Origin: Pseudomonadota bacterium
Lineage (GTDB): Bacteria > Pseudomonadota > Alphaproteobacteria > Rhizobiales > Tepidamorphaceae
NCBI GenBank assembly: GCA_023458595.1
Contig: JAEWYT010000174.1
Span: forward strand, 1-16,625
Reading direction: 5' to 3'
Length of the DNA: 16,625 nt
The notes beneath the pieces were generated by a model. The model was not told the DNA's origin. It was given only the letters and a program-made list of their open reading frames with translations, and did no database searches. Below are positions 1 through 5,763 of the stretch, in pieces (position 1 is the first letter of the stretch; each line of letters begins with the position of its first letter). The translations under genes and the position numbers were made by a program.

Positions 1-473
1 ATCCCGGCAAGCTGTCGCGGGCGCCGGCGACCTTCGATCCCGCCGAGCTGGAGGGCCTGAACCACCGCCTCGTCGGCACGCTGCCGTTCGCCGCCGTCGC
101 CGGGCGTCTGGCCGAGCTCGGCGTCGGCGGCGGCGAGGCGTTCTGGCTCGCCGTCAGGCCCAACGTGCGGAAGGTTTCCGACGCGCTCGGCTGGTGGAGG
201 CGCGTCGAGGGGCCGGTCGCCGCGGAGATCGATCCGCAAGATCGCGGCTTCCTCGAAGCCGCCGCCGCGATGCTGCCGTCCGAGCCGTGGCCGGACGACG
301 TCTACCCGACCTGGGTCGCGGACGTGAAACGGCAGACCGGACGCTCGGGCAAGGCGCTGTTCAGGCCGTTGAGGCTCGCGCTGACCGGGGTCGACCACGG
401 CCCGGAGCTGAAGGCGCTCCTTCCGCTGATCGGGCGCGAAAAGGCTGTTACTCGGCTGACCGGTAGAGGGTGA
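1..473 (+). CDS. gltX: Glutamyl-tRNA synthetase, C-terminal part (5' truncated by window edge)
   Basis: Open frame from base 3 to a TGA at 471-473, entering from the left edge, so only about the last 156 residues are seen. The visible part is the helical anticodon-binding region of a class I glutamyl-tRNA synthetase. It ends with the characteristic segment TGRSGKALFRPLRLALTG followed by HGPEL and LLPLIGR, which is how bacterial GluRS (especially the second GluRS of alphaproteobacteria) ends. The enzyme charges tRNA-Glu, or possibly tRNA-Gln for later amidation, in the cytoplasm. The catalytic HIGH and KMSKS motifs lie outside the window, so substrate preference cannot be judged. Its last 26 bases overlap the 3' end of the convergent DUF2865 gene, leaving no room for a separate terminator. 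Identification is secure; the paralogue assignment is inferred. Confidence 0.92.
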   Translation, partial: PGKLSRAPATFDPAELEGLNHRLVGTLPFAAVAGRLAELGVGGGEAFWLAVRPNVRKVSDALGWWRRVEGPVAAEIDPQDRGFLEAAAAMLPSEPWPDDVYPTWVADVKRQTGRSGKALFRPLRLALTGVDHGPELKALLPLIGREKAVTRLTGRG

Positions 474-1575
474 AGCCCGGCCCGACGACGCGGACGGCCT
501 TGCCTGCGACGAGGCTGACGGACGGCGCCGCCACCGCCACGTAGTCCTCCATCCCCGTTATCGTCGCGACGCTGCCGGCGACCGGCGGCTCGTTGCCGGG
601 CCGGTTGCGCGGCAGGGGGACCGGCAGGCCGGCCGTCGCGGCGGCCGGCCCGGGTCCTGGGTCCGCCGGAACGCCGTCCGCCAGCACGGCGTCGCGCGCG
701 GCGAAGTCGACGACCACGCGTTCGCTCAGCGCGGCGGTCTGGATCCCGCTCCTGCAGCTGCAGCCGTCGACGAACTCGTTGCGGAAGCGAAAGGCGTTCG
801 GGGTCTGCGACAGCGGCACGCCGGTCAGCGACACTGCCTCGTCCGGGCCCTCGCCCGGGTTCCGGTGGACGTAGAGCGAGGCCTCGGTGCCCGGGCAGCT
901 CGACCGGCACACCTGCTCGTCCGCCTCGAAGTTGCTCTGCACCGTGGAGAAGCTGATCGGCCAGAAGAACCCGTCGCAGCTGCGCACGCAGATCGTCCGG
1001 TAGGTGCCGTAGAAGCCCTGGTCGGGCTCGACCATGTAGGGATCGCGCGTGTAGTCGCGGAAGAAGAAGCCGAACAGCCCGCCGTTGCGCTGCGTGGCGT
1101 AGCGCTCGTATTGCGGGCCGCACTTGTTGTCGCCGAGCATCGCCAGGATCCGCCGCCGCTCGCCTTCGTTCGCCCCGGTATTGACCGGCATCAGGTTGCG
1201 GCGCTGGCCCTGCAGGCGCTGGACGTCGGTTTCGAGCCGCTTGATGACGGCGTCGAACTCGCCGCAATGCGCCGGGCGCTGCGGCCGGAAGAACAGGAAC
1301 CCGGACCGCTGCGCGCAGCCCGCCCGCGCCGCCTGCTGGCGCGCGACGTTCAGCATCCGCTGCTGCGCGATGATCTCGGAATTGTAGCGCTGGATCGTCA
1401 CCGGGGAGGCGCCGGTCGAGCCGCGCTCGAGATCGATCAGCCGCGCCTCCAGCTTGACGCACAGGGCGTAGTCCTGGGCGGACGCCGTGCCCGCGAGGGC
1501 GGCGAGCGCCGCGCCCACGACCCACGCCGAAACGGTGTGGCGAAAGCCCGCCGCCATCGCGCGCCGCCGCGTCAT
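448..1575 (-). CDS. DUF2865 domain-containing exported protein
   Basis: Protein of 375 aa, function unknown. Residues 1-33 form a signal peptide (positive start, hydrophobic stretch, ASA-Q cleavage site). A short coiled helical part with paired cysteines follows (about 35-125). The DUF2865 core, about 165-275, holds GLFGFFFRDYTRDPYMVEP, the TICVRSCDGFFWPISFS motif, CRSSCPG, SLYVHRNPGE and a GCSCR end. The conserved cysteines suggest disulfides in the periplasm. The C-terminal 100 residues are Pro/Ala-rich and poorly conserved-looking. The ATG at 1575 overlaps the maiA stop (ATGA), implying translational coupling as third gene of the marR-maiA operon; Met7 is an alternative start. DUF2865 is, to my knowledge, mostly rhizobial. 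Whether it takes part in aromatic catabolism or simply lies downstream is unknown. Confidence 0.85.
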   Translation of the reverse strand: MTRRRAMAAGFRHTVSAWVVGAALAALAGTASAQDYALCVKLEARLIDLERGSTGASPVTIQRYNSEIIAQQRMLNVARQQAARAGCAQRSGFLFFRPQRPAHCGEFDAVIKRLETDVQRLQGQRRNLMPVNTGANEGERRRILAMLGDNKCGPQYERYATQRNGGLFGFFFRDYTRDPYMVEPDQGFYGTYRTICVRSCDGFFWPISFSTVQSNFEADEQVCRSSCPGTEASLYVHRNPGEGPDEAVSLTGVPLSQTPNAFRFRNEFVDGCSCRSGIQTAALSERVVVDFAARDAVLADGVPADPGPGPAAATAGLPVPLPRNRPGNEPPVAGSVATITGMEDYVAVAAPSVSLVAGKAVRVVGPGFTLYRSAE

Positions 1576-2207
1576 TCCGCGTCCGGCTGGTTCTGCGGCG
1601 CCGCGTCGACGAACGCGGCGACCTGCGCGCAGGCCTCGTCGACCGCGCGGATCTTCGGGAAGGCCTCGAGCGGCACGCCGAAGCGGCGGGCGTTGAAGAC
1701 CTGCGGGACGAGACAGACGTCGGCGAGGCCGACGCTCTCGCCGAAGGCGTAGGGCCCCGGCTCGATCAGCCGCTCGATCGCCTCGAAGCCCGTCGTGATC
1801 CAGTGCGCGTACCAGGCGTCGACCGCCGGCTGCGCCTGGCCGAGCTCGCGCTTCAGGTAGGCGAGCGTGCCGGAATTGTTGAGCGGATGGATGTCGCAGG
1901 CGACGATCGCCGCCACCGCGCGCACCCGCGCGCGCCGCACCGGGTCGGCCGGCAGCAGCGCCGGGCTCGGATAGGCTTCGTCCAGGTATTCCAGGATCGC
2001 CGGCGACTGGACGATGACGGTGCCGTCGTCGAGCTCGAGCGAGGGCAGCCGCATCTGCGGATTGATCGCCCGGTAGGCCGGCTTCCTGTGCTCGCCGCCG
2101 TCGCGGACGAGATGCACGGGGACGGCTTCGTAGGCGACGGCCTTCAGGTTCAGCGCGATCCGCACGCGAAACGCCGCCGAGGAGCGGAAGTACGTGTACA
2201 GCTTCAC
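1572..2207 (-). CDS. maiA: Maleylacetoacetate isomerase (zeta-class glutathione transferase)
   Basis: 211 aa, the usual length for this enzyme. It isomerises maleylacetoacetate to fumarylacetoacetate with glutathione as cofactor in the cytoplasm. The N-terminal thioredoxin-like domain starts MKLYTYFRSSAAFRVRIAL, with the zeta-class active-site serine pair at Ser9-Ser10. The usual third residue, Cys in the human enzyme, is Ala11, as I recall is common in proteobacterial homologues. NPQMRLPSLELDDG and QSPAILEYLDE follow as glutathione-site motifs, then the helical C-terminal domain. The start is a GTG at 2207 whose bases overlap the marR stop (GTGA), so translation is probably coupled; a longer frame upstream is only the shadow of marR. 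Its placement opposite hmgA-fahA supplies the middle step of the homogentisate pathway. A maleylpyruvate isomerase role (gentisate pathway) is the main alternative, but the HmgA-type dioxygenase argues against it. Confidence 0.9.
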   Translation of the reverse strand: MKLYTYFRSSAAFRVRIALNLKAVAYEAVPVHLVRDGGEHRKPAYRAINPQMRLPSLELDDGTVIVQSPAILEYLDEAYPSPALLPADPVRRARVRAVAAIVACDIHPLNNSGTLAYLKRELGQAQPAVDAWYAHWITTGFEAIERLIEPGPYAFGESVGLADVCLVPQVFNARRFGVPLEAFPKIRAVDEACAQVAAFVDAAPQNQPDAE

Positions 2208-2707
2208 GGCATTCCGTTCCCGACCGTATCGGCGATGTCGCGGGCGATCTCGTCGGAGCTCTCCATCAGCGAGGCCAGCACCCGCTCGAGCGCCGCCATC
2301 TCCTCGCGCGACAGGCCGCTCGCCAGCCTGTCGCCGAACTGCAGCGCCAGCGGCACCAGCTTGCGATAGGTCTGCTCGCCCTTCTCCGTCAGCGACAGAT
2401 AGGCGACGCGCATGTCGGCATCGCTCGTTTCCCGCTTGATCAGCCCCTTCTTCTCGAGCTCGGCGACGGCGCGGCTGACCTTCGTCTTGTGCATGCGGCT
2501 CGAGCGGCCGATCTCCGTCGAGGTGATCGTTCCGAACTGGCCGAGCGCGGCCAGCGTGCGCCATTCCGGATTGGTGATGCCGTAGCGGTCCGAATACAGC
2601 CGCGACAGCGAGTGGCTGACCTGCTCGGCGAGCATCACCAGGCGATAGGGCAGGAATTCCTCGAGCTTGAGCGCGCGCTCGCCCTCCGCGATGGCCGCGG
2701 CCCGCAT
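2204..2707 (-). CDS. MarR-family transcriptional regulator of the aromatic catabolic operon
   Basis: 167 aa from the preferred ATG at 2707. It has a dimerising helix at the start (residues 15-40), a winged helix-turn-helix with recognition helix near SSRMHKTKVSRAVAELEKKG (70-88), and a wing with the MarR signature DADMRVAYLSLT (96-107). MarR proteins are usually homodimeric repressors released by a phenolic or aromatic ligand. Two starts are possible: ATG at 2740 (178 aa) lies inside the GTTTCATTTGAAAC palindrome, while ATG at 2707 is preceded by a GGGGAAG ribosome site. I therefore favour 2707, which leaves the palindrome in the intergenic region. The gene is divergent from hmgA and overlaps maiA by 4 bases. 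The likely targets are the hmgA promoter and its own, with an aromatic acid or homogentisate as inducer; the ligand is inferred. Confidence 0.88.
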   Translation of the reverse strand: MRAAAIAEGERALKLEEFLPYRLVMLAEQVSHSLSRLYSDRYGITNPEWRTLAALGQFGTITSTEIGRSSRMHKTKVSRAVAELEKKGLIKRETSDADMRVAYLSLTEKGEQTYRKLVPLALQFGDRLASGLSREEMAALERVLASLMESSDEIARDIADTVGNGMP

Positions 2708-2724
2708 TTCTTCCCCATGATTCG

Positions 2725-2753
2725 TTGACAATGGTTTCATTTGAAACTAATAG
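2725..2753 (+). promoter_or_regulatory. Candidate sigma70-type promoter of the hmgA operon
   Basis: A perfect -35 box TTGACA (2725-2730) is followed by exactly 17 bases and the -10-like hexamer TAATAG (2748-2753). An overlapping ACTAAT at 2746-2751 would give 15-base spacing. Transcription would start near 2760, giving an untranslated leader of about 80 bases before hmgA. The spacer holds the operator palindrome. The -35 is convincing; the -10 is weak (3-4 of 6 matches). Confidence 0.6.
2734..2747. promoter_or_regulatory. Palindromic operator GTTTCATTTGAAAC, probable MarR binding site
   Basis: Perfect inverted repeat GTTTCA-TT-TGAAAC, two 6-base arms around 2 bases, in an otherwise GC-rich region. 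It fills most of the spacer between the -35 and -10 of the hmgA promoter and sits 27 bases upstream of the preferred marR start. It also overlaps a possible minus-strand -10 (TATTAG, complement of 2747-2752). A bound dimer would block both divergent promoters. MarR dimers typically bind short palindromes of this kind; assignment to this regulator is inferred from position. Confidence 0.6.
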
Positions 2754-2763
2754 TGCGACAGAA

Positions 2764-2813
2764 TGTCCCGACATGCCAGCCCGGAATCGGGAATTCCAAG
2801 GTGTTTCGGGACA
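2764..2813 (+). repeat. Inverted repeat in the hmgA 5' untranslated region
   Basis: TGTCCCGA at 2764-2771 is matched by its exact reverse complement TCGGGACA at 2806-2813, with a further TCGGGA at 2787-2792 that could pair with the same left arm. This could fold the leader RNA or be a second regulator site. Eight-base arms 34 bases apart can occur by chance in a window of this size, so the call is weak. Confidence 0.3.
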
Positions 2814-2838
2814 ATAGGCACCGACAAGGGAGGAGGCA

Positions 2839-4011
2839 ATGGCAAGCGATTACATCCCCGTGAGCCGGGTCGAAGGCAAGGCTTCGCGTCAGGCGCACGC
2901 CGATTTACCCGACGGAACGTTCGAGCGCGAGCTCGGCAAGGAGGGCTTTTTCGGCCCCGCGGCGATGATGTACCACAAGCATCCGCCGACGGCCTGGGAC
3001 AGCTGGTCCGGCCCGCTGCGTCCGCGCGCGTTCGACCTCAACAAGCTCGATTCGGGCACGAAGTCCTTCTGGGACGCCCCGGTCGTGCTCCAGAACGCCT
3101 CGGTCAAGGTCCGCTACTGGAACGTCGACCAGCCGATGGACTACCTCGCCCGCAACGGCGACGGCGACGAATTGCTGTTCGTTCACCGCGGCGCGGGCGA
3201 CCTTTTCTGCGACTACGGCCACCTCGAATACACCAAGGGCGACTACCTGGTCCTGCCGCGCTCGACCATGTGGCGCCTGGCGCCGAAGGAGCCGACCCTG
3301 ATCCTGGCGATCGAGTCGACCAACGGCTCCTACAAGCTCCCCGACCGCGGCATGGTGGGCAAGCACGCCCAGTTCGATCCGGCGATCCTCGACGCGCCGA
3401 AGATCGACGACGCCTTCCTCGCCCAGCAGGACGAGAACGAGTGGAAGGTCCTGATCAAGCGGCGCGGCGAGGTGTCCACGGTCACCTATCCGTTCAATCC
3501 GCTCGACGCGGTGGGCTGGCAGGGCGACCTGTCGGTGGTGCGTCTGAACGTCAGGGACATCCGGCCGCTGGTCAGCGCCCGCTACCACCTGCCGCCGTCC
3601 GCGCACACCACCTTCGTCGGCAACCGCTTCGTGATCTGCACCTTCGTGCCGCGGCCGTTCGAGGAGGACGACGGCGCCCTGAAGATCCCGTTCTTCCACA
3701 ACAACGACGACTACGACGAGGTGCTGTTCTACCACGACGGCGACTTCTTCTCGCGCGACAACATCGAGGCGGGAATGGTCACCTGGCATCCGTGCGGCTT
3801 CACCCACGGACCGCACCCCAAGGCGCTGCAGCGCATGTTCATCCAGCCCAAGAAGGAGACCGACGAGTACGCGGTCATGCTGGATACACGTGATGCGCTG
3901 GAGATGGGGCCGGGCGCCAAGGCCGTGGAGAACCCGGACTACGCCGAGAGCTGGAAGGTCGACGGCGAGCCGGTGACCCACCCCGTCGTCCCGCGCCACG
4001 CCGCGGAGTAG
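2839..4011 (+). CDS. hmgA: Homogentisate 1,2-dioxygenase family protein (short form)
   Basis: 390 aa, shorter than the 430-450 aa of classical HmgA. The family opens the ring of homogentisate with O2 and Fe(II), giving maleylacetoacetate. The N-terminal part carries the family-like MMYHKHPPTAWDSWSGPLRPRAFDL (split here: YHKHPP near 45-50, LRPRAFDL near 60-67). Two cupin-like halves follow. Probable iron ligands, by comparison with human H335/E341/H371, are His287 (FFHNN), Glu294 (DYDE) and His323 in CGFTHGPHP. The spacing between the first two is one residue longer than in the human enzyme. The start follows a perfect GGAGG at about 6 bases. It is the first gene of the operon, divergent from marR, and followed by fahA, which supports the role. 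The short length means the true substrate could be a substituted or related dihydroxyphenyl acid. Family confident, exact substrate moderate. Confidence 0.82.
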   Translation: MASDYIPVSRVEGKASRQAHADLPDGTFERELGKEGFFGPAAMMYHKHPPTAWDSWSGPLRPRAFDLNKLDSGTKSFWDAPVVLQNASVKVRYWNVDQPMDYLARNGDGDELLFVHRGAGDLFCDYGHLEYTKGDYLVLPRSTMWRLAPKEPTLILAIESTNGSYKLPDRGMVGKHAQFDPAILDAPKIDDAFLAQQDENEWKVLIKRRGEVSTVTYPFNPLDAVGWQGDLSVVRLNVRDIRPLVSARYHLPPSAHTTFVGNRFVICTFVPRPFEEDDGALKIPFFHNNDDYDEVLFYHDGDFFSRDNIEAGMVTWHPCGFTHGPHPKALQRMFIQPKKETDEYAVMLDTRDALEMGPGAKAVENPDYAESWKVDGEPVTHPVVPRHAAE

Positions 4012-4023
4012 GCCGCGGAGTAG
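4000..4023 (+). repeat. Perfect 12-bp tandem duplication across the hmgA stop codon
   Basis: GCCGCGGAGTAG occurs twice in direct succession (4000-4011 and 4012-4023). The first copy ends with the hmgA stop TAG and the second repeats the stop in the same frame. This looks like a replication-slippage duplication with no coding effect. Confidence 0.85.
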
Positions 4024-4044
4024 GACGGGCGGTCTTCCGCCGCG

Positions 4045-4071
4045 CGATGCCCGGGCAGAGCCCGGGCATGA
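4045..4071 (-). repeat. Palindromic intergenic repeat copy (minus orientation)
   Basis: Perfect hairpin ATGCCCGGGC / GCCCGGGCAT, 10-bp arms with an AGA loop at 4047-4069, ending in the ATGA typical of this family. It belongs to the same repeat family as the copies near 12.0 and 12.45 kb. There is no T tract, so it is not a classical terminator. Confidence 0.75.
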
Positions 4072-4084
4072 CGGAGCAATTGGT

Positions 4085-4110
4085 GGGGAGCGCGGCGACA
4101 CACGCTCCCC
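4085..4110 (+). repeat. Hairpin between the two palindromic repeat copies
   Basis: GGGGAGCG (4085-4092) and CGCTCCCC (4103-4110) are exact reverse complements around a 10-base loop. Together with the flanking repeat copies it makes three hairpins in the 159-bp hmgA-fahA gap, a REP/BIME-like arrangement that may protect the upstream mRNA or lower expression of downstream genes. Confidence 0.6.
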
Positions 4111-4113
4111 TCG

Positions 4114-4141
4114 TCGTTGCCGGGCCCGGCCCGGCAATCCG
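4114..4141 (+). repeat. Palindromic intergenic repeat copy (plus orientation)
   Basis: 28-base copy with perfect 9-bp arms TTGCCGGGC / GCCCGGCAA and a CCG loop (4117-4137). It aligns with the 12002-12029 copy, with differences mainly in the loop. It is inverted relative to the 4045-4071 copy. Confidence 0.75.
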
Positions 4142-4170
4142 ATCTGCATCGCACCCACGGAGCCTGACTG

Positions 4171-5196
4171 TTGAAACTCGCGACCCTTCGTGACGGCACC
4201 CGCGACGGCCGGCTCGTCGTCGTTTCCGCCGACCTGAAGCGCTTCACCCCGGCCGGCACCGTCGCCGGCACGCTGCAGCGCGCCCTCGACGACTGGGCGG
4301 CCGTCGAGCCGGGCCTGCGGAAGATCGCCGAGGAGCTGAATCTCGGCATGATCGCCGGAGAGCCCTTCGACGAGACGCTGTGCATGGCCCCGCTGCCGCG
4401 CGCCTACCAGTGGGCGGACGGCTCGGCCTACGTCAATCACGTCGAGCTCGTGCGCAAGGCGCGCGGGGCCGAGATGCCCGAGACGTTCTGGACCGACCCG
4501 CTGATGTACCAGGGCGGCTCGGATTCCTTCATCGGCCCGCGCGATCCCGTTCTCGTCGCCGACGAGGCCTACGGCATCGACATGGAAGCCGAGGTCGCCG
4601 TCATCGTCGACGACGTGCCGATGGGCGCGACGCCCGAGGTTGCCGGCGGCAGGATCCGCCTGGTCGTGCTCGTCAACGACGTCAGCCTGCGCAACCTGAT
4701 CCCGGCCGAGCTCGCCAAGGGCTTCGGCTTCTTCCACGCCAAGCCGTCGACGGCCTTCTCGCCGGTCGCCGTGACGCCCGACGAGCTTGGCGCGGCCTGG
4801 GACGGCCGCAAGGTGTCGCTGCCGCTGCTCACCTCGATCAACGGCGATCTGTTCGGCAGGCCGCGCGCCGATGTCGACATGACCTTCGACTTCCCGACGC
4901 TCATCGCCCATGCCGCCAGGACGAGGCCGCTCTGCGCCGGAACCGTCGTCGGCTCCGGCACCGTCTCGAACAAGCTCGACGGCGGGCCGGGCAAGCCCGT
5001 CTCCGAGGGCGGAGCGGGGTATTCCTGCATCGCCGAGATCCGCATGGTGGAGACGATCGGCGAAGGCGCGCCGAAGACGGGCTTCCTGAAGTTCGGCGAC
5101 CGCGTGCGCATCGAGATGAATGACGCCGGGGGACATTCGATCTTCGGCGCGATTGATCAGGAAATCGCAAAATATTCGGCTCCGGGAGCGAATTGA
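4171..5196 (+). CDS. fahA: Fumarylacetoacetate hydrolase (fumarylacetoacetase)
   Basis: 341 aa, normal for the bacterial FAH type. It cleaves fumarylacetoacetate to fumarate and acetoacetate, the last step of the homogentisate pathway, using a divalent metal. The start is a rare TTG at 4171, giving MKLATLRDGTRDGRLVVVS as in homologues, with a GGAG about 8 bases upstream; no in-frame ATG fits this conserved N-terminus. The catalytic FAH domain begins near residue 75. Seen motifs are MYQGGSD followed by FIGPRDP, then YGIDMEAEVAVIVDD with metal ligands Glu139 and Glu141, and LVNDVSLRNL with Asp170; these correspond to E199/E201/D233 of mouse FAH. The C-terminal GTVVGSGTVSN and GDRVRIEMND are typical. 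It lies 159 bp after hmgA, with three hairpins between, and the TTG start may further tune its level. A fumarylpyruvate hydrolase is a less likely alternative. Confidence 0.93.
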   Translation: MKLATLRDGTRDGRLVVVSADLKRFTPAGTVAGTLQRALDDWAAVEPGLRKIAEELNLGMIAGEPFDETLCMAPLPRAYQWADGSAYVNHVELVRKARGAEMPETFWTDPLMYQGGSDSFIGPRDPVLVADEAYGIDMEAEVAVIVDDVPMGATPEVAGGRIRLVVLVNDVSLRNLIPAELAKGFGFFHAKPSTAFSPVAVTPDELGAAWDGRKVSLPLLTSINGDLFGRPRADVDMTFDFPTLIAHAARTRPLCAGTVVGSGTVSNKLDGGPGKPVSEGGAGYSCIAEIRMVETIGEGAPKTGFLKFGDRVRIEMNDAGGHSIFGAIDQEIAKYSAPGAN

Positions 5197-5226
5197 TGGT
5201 CTCCCCGGCGTCCCTAGTTCCAATCG

Positions 5227-5246
5227 CGTTCCCGGGACAGGGAACG
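5227..5246 (+). repeat. Intercistronic hairpin between fahA and doxX
   Basis: Perfect 7-bp inverted repeat CGTTCCC / GGGAACG with a GGGACA loop in the 80-bp fahA-doxX gap. No T tract follows, so it more likely affects RNA processing or stability than termination. Confidence 0.45.
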
Positions 5247-5276
5247 TAGGCAAGACCGGAACTGGAAAGGAATACC

Positions 5277-5741
5277 ATGTCGAACTCCACACAGACCCTC
5301 ATCCTCCCATTCCTCGGACCGCTCTACCGGGCGCTGTCGCCGCTCGCGGAACTCCTGCTGCGCGTCGTCGTCGGCGGCTTCCTCATCCCGCACGGCATGC
5401 AGAAGGCCTTCGGCGCGTTCGGCGGCGGCGGATTTGCCGGCACGGCGGGATGGATGAACAGCATCGGCCTGGCGCCCGGCTGGCTGTTCTCGACGATCGC
5501 GATCTTCGTCGAGATGGGTTGCGGGGCGCTGATCCTGATCGGGTTCCTGACCCGCCCGGCCGCCGCGCTCGCCTGCGGGTTCCTGCTGGTCGCCGCCGCG
5601 TCGGTGCATTTCGCCAACGGCTTCTTCGGCCAGAACGGGGGCTACGAGTACTCAGTGATGTGGGCTGTCGCCGCGCTGTTCTTCGCCGTTCGCGGCGCCG
5701 GACCCATTTCGGTCGACCGCGTGCTCGGCCGCGAATTCTAG
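5277..5741 (+). CDS. DoxX-family membrane protein
   Basis: 154 aa with about four membrane-spanning segments: near residues 22-42 (PLAELLLRVVVGGFLIPHG), 68-90, 95-113 and 128-142. It is recognised by the DoxX pattern LLRVVVGGFLIPHGMQKAFG, followed by the glycine-rich GGGGFAG loop, and ALILIGFLTRPAA. DoxX/DoxD proteins are inner-membrane proteins of uncertain function, often found near oxidative or aromatic catabolic genes. A redox or thiol-stress role is suggested for some members. The start follows AAAGGA a few bases upstream. It is the third gene of the aromatic operon, 80 bp after fahA and 22 bp before the MBL gene. A role in handling quinone or thiol side products of homogentisate is possible but only inferred. 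Confidence 0.82.
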   Translation: MSNSTQTLILPFLGPLYRALSPLAELLLRVVVGGFLIPHGMQKAFGAFGGGGFAGTAGWMNSIGLAPGWLFSTIAIFVEMGCGALILIGFLTRPAAALACGFLLVAAASVHFANGFFGQNGGYEYSVMWAVAALFFAVRGAGPISVDRVLGREF

Positions 5742-5763
5742 AGAAAACGGAGGACGCCCAGGG

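Noticed and set aside
1572..2774. 400-codon fused frame running through marR into maiA
   Set aside because: Its first part is the out-of-frame shadow of marR; the maiA protein begins at the GTG overlapping the marR stop.
2905..5292. Long minus-strand open frame (795 codons) antisense to hmgA and fahA
   Set aside because: Arg/Val/Glu/His-rich translation with no domain, typical of the antisense frame of high-GC genes; both plus-strand genes are clearly real.
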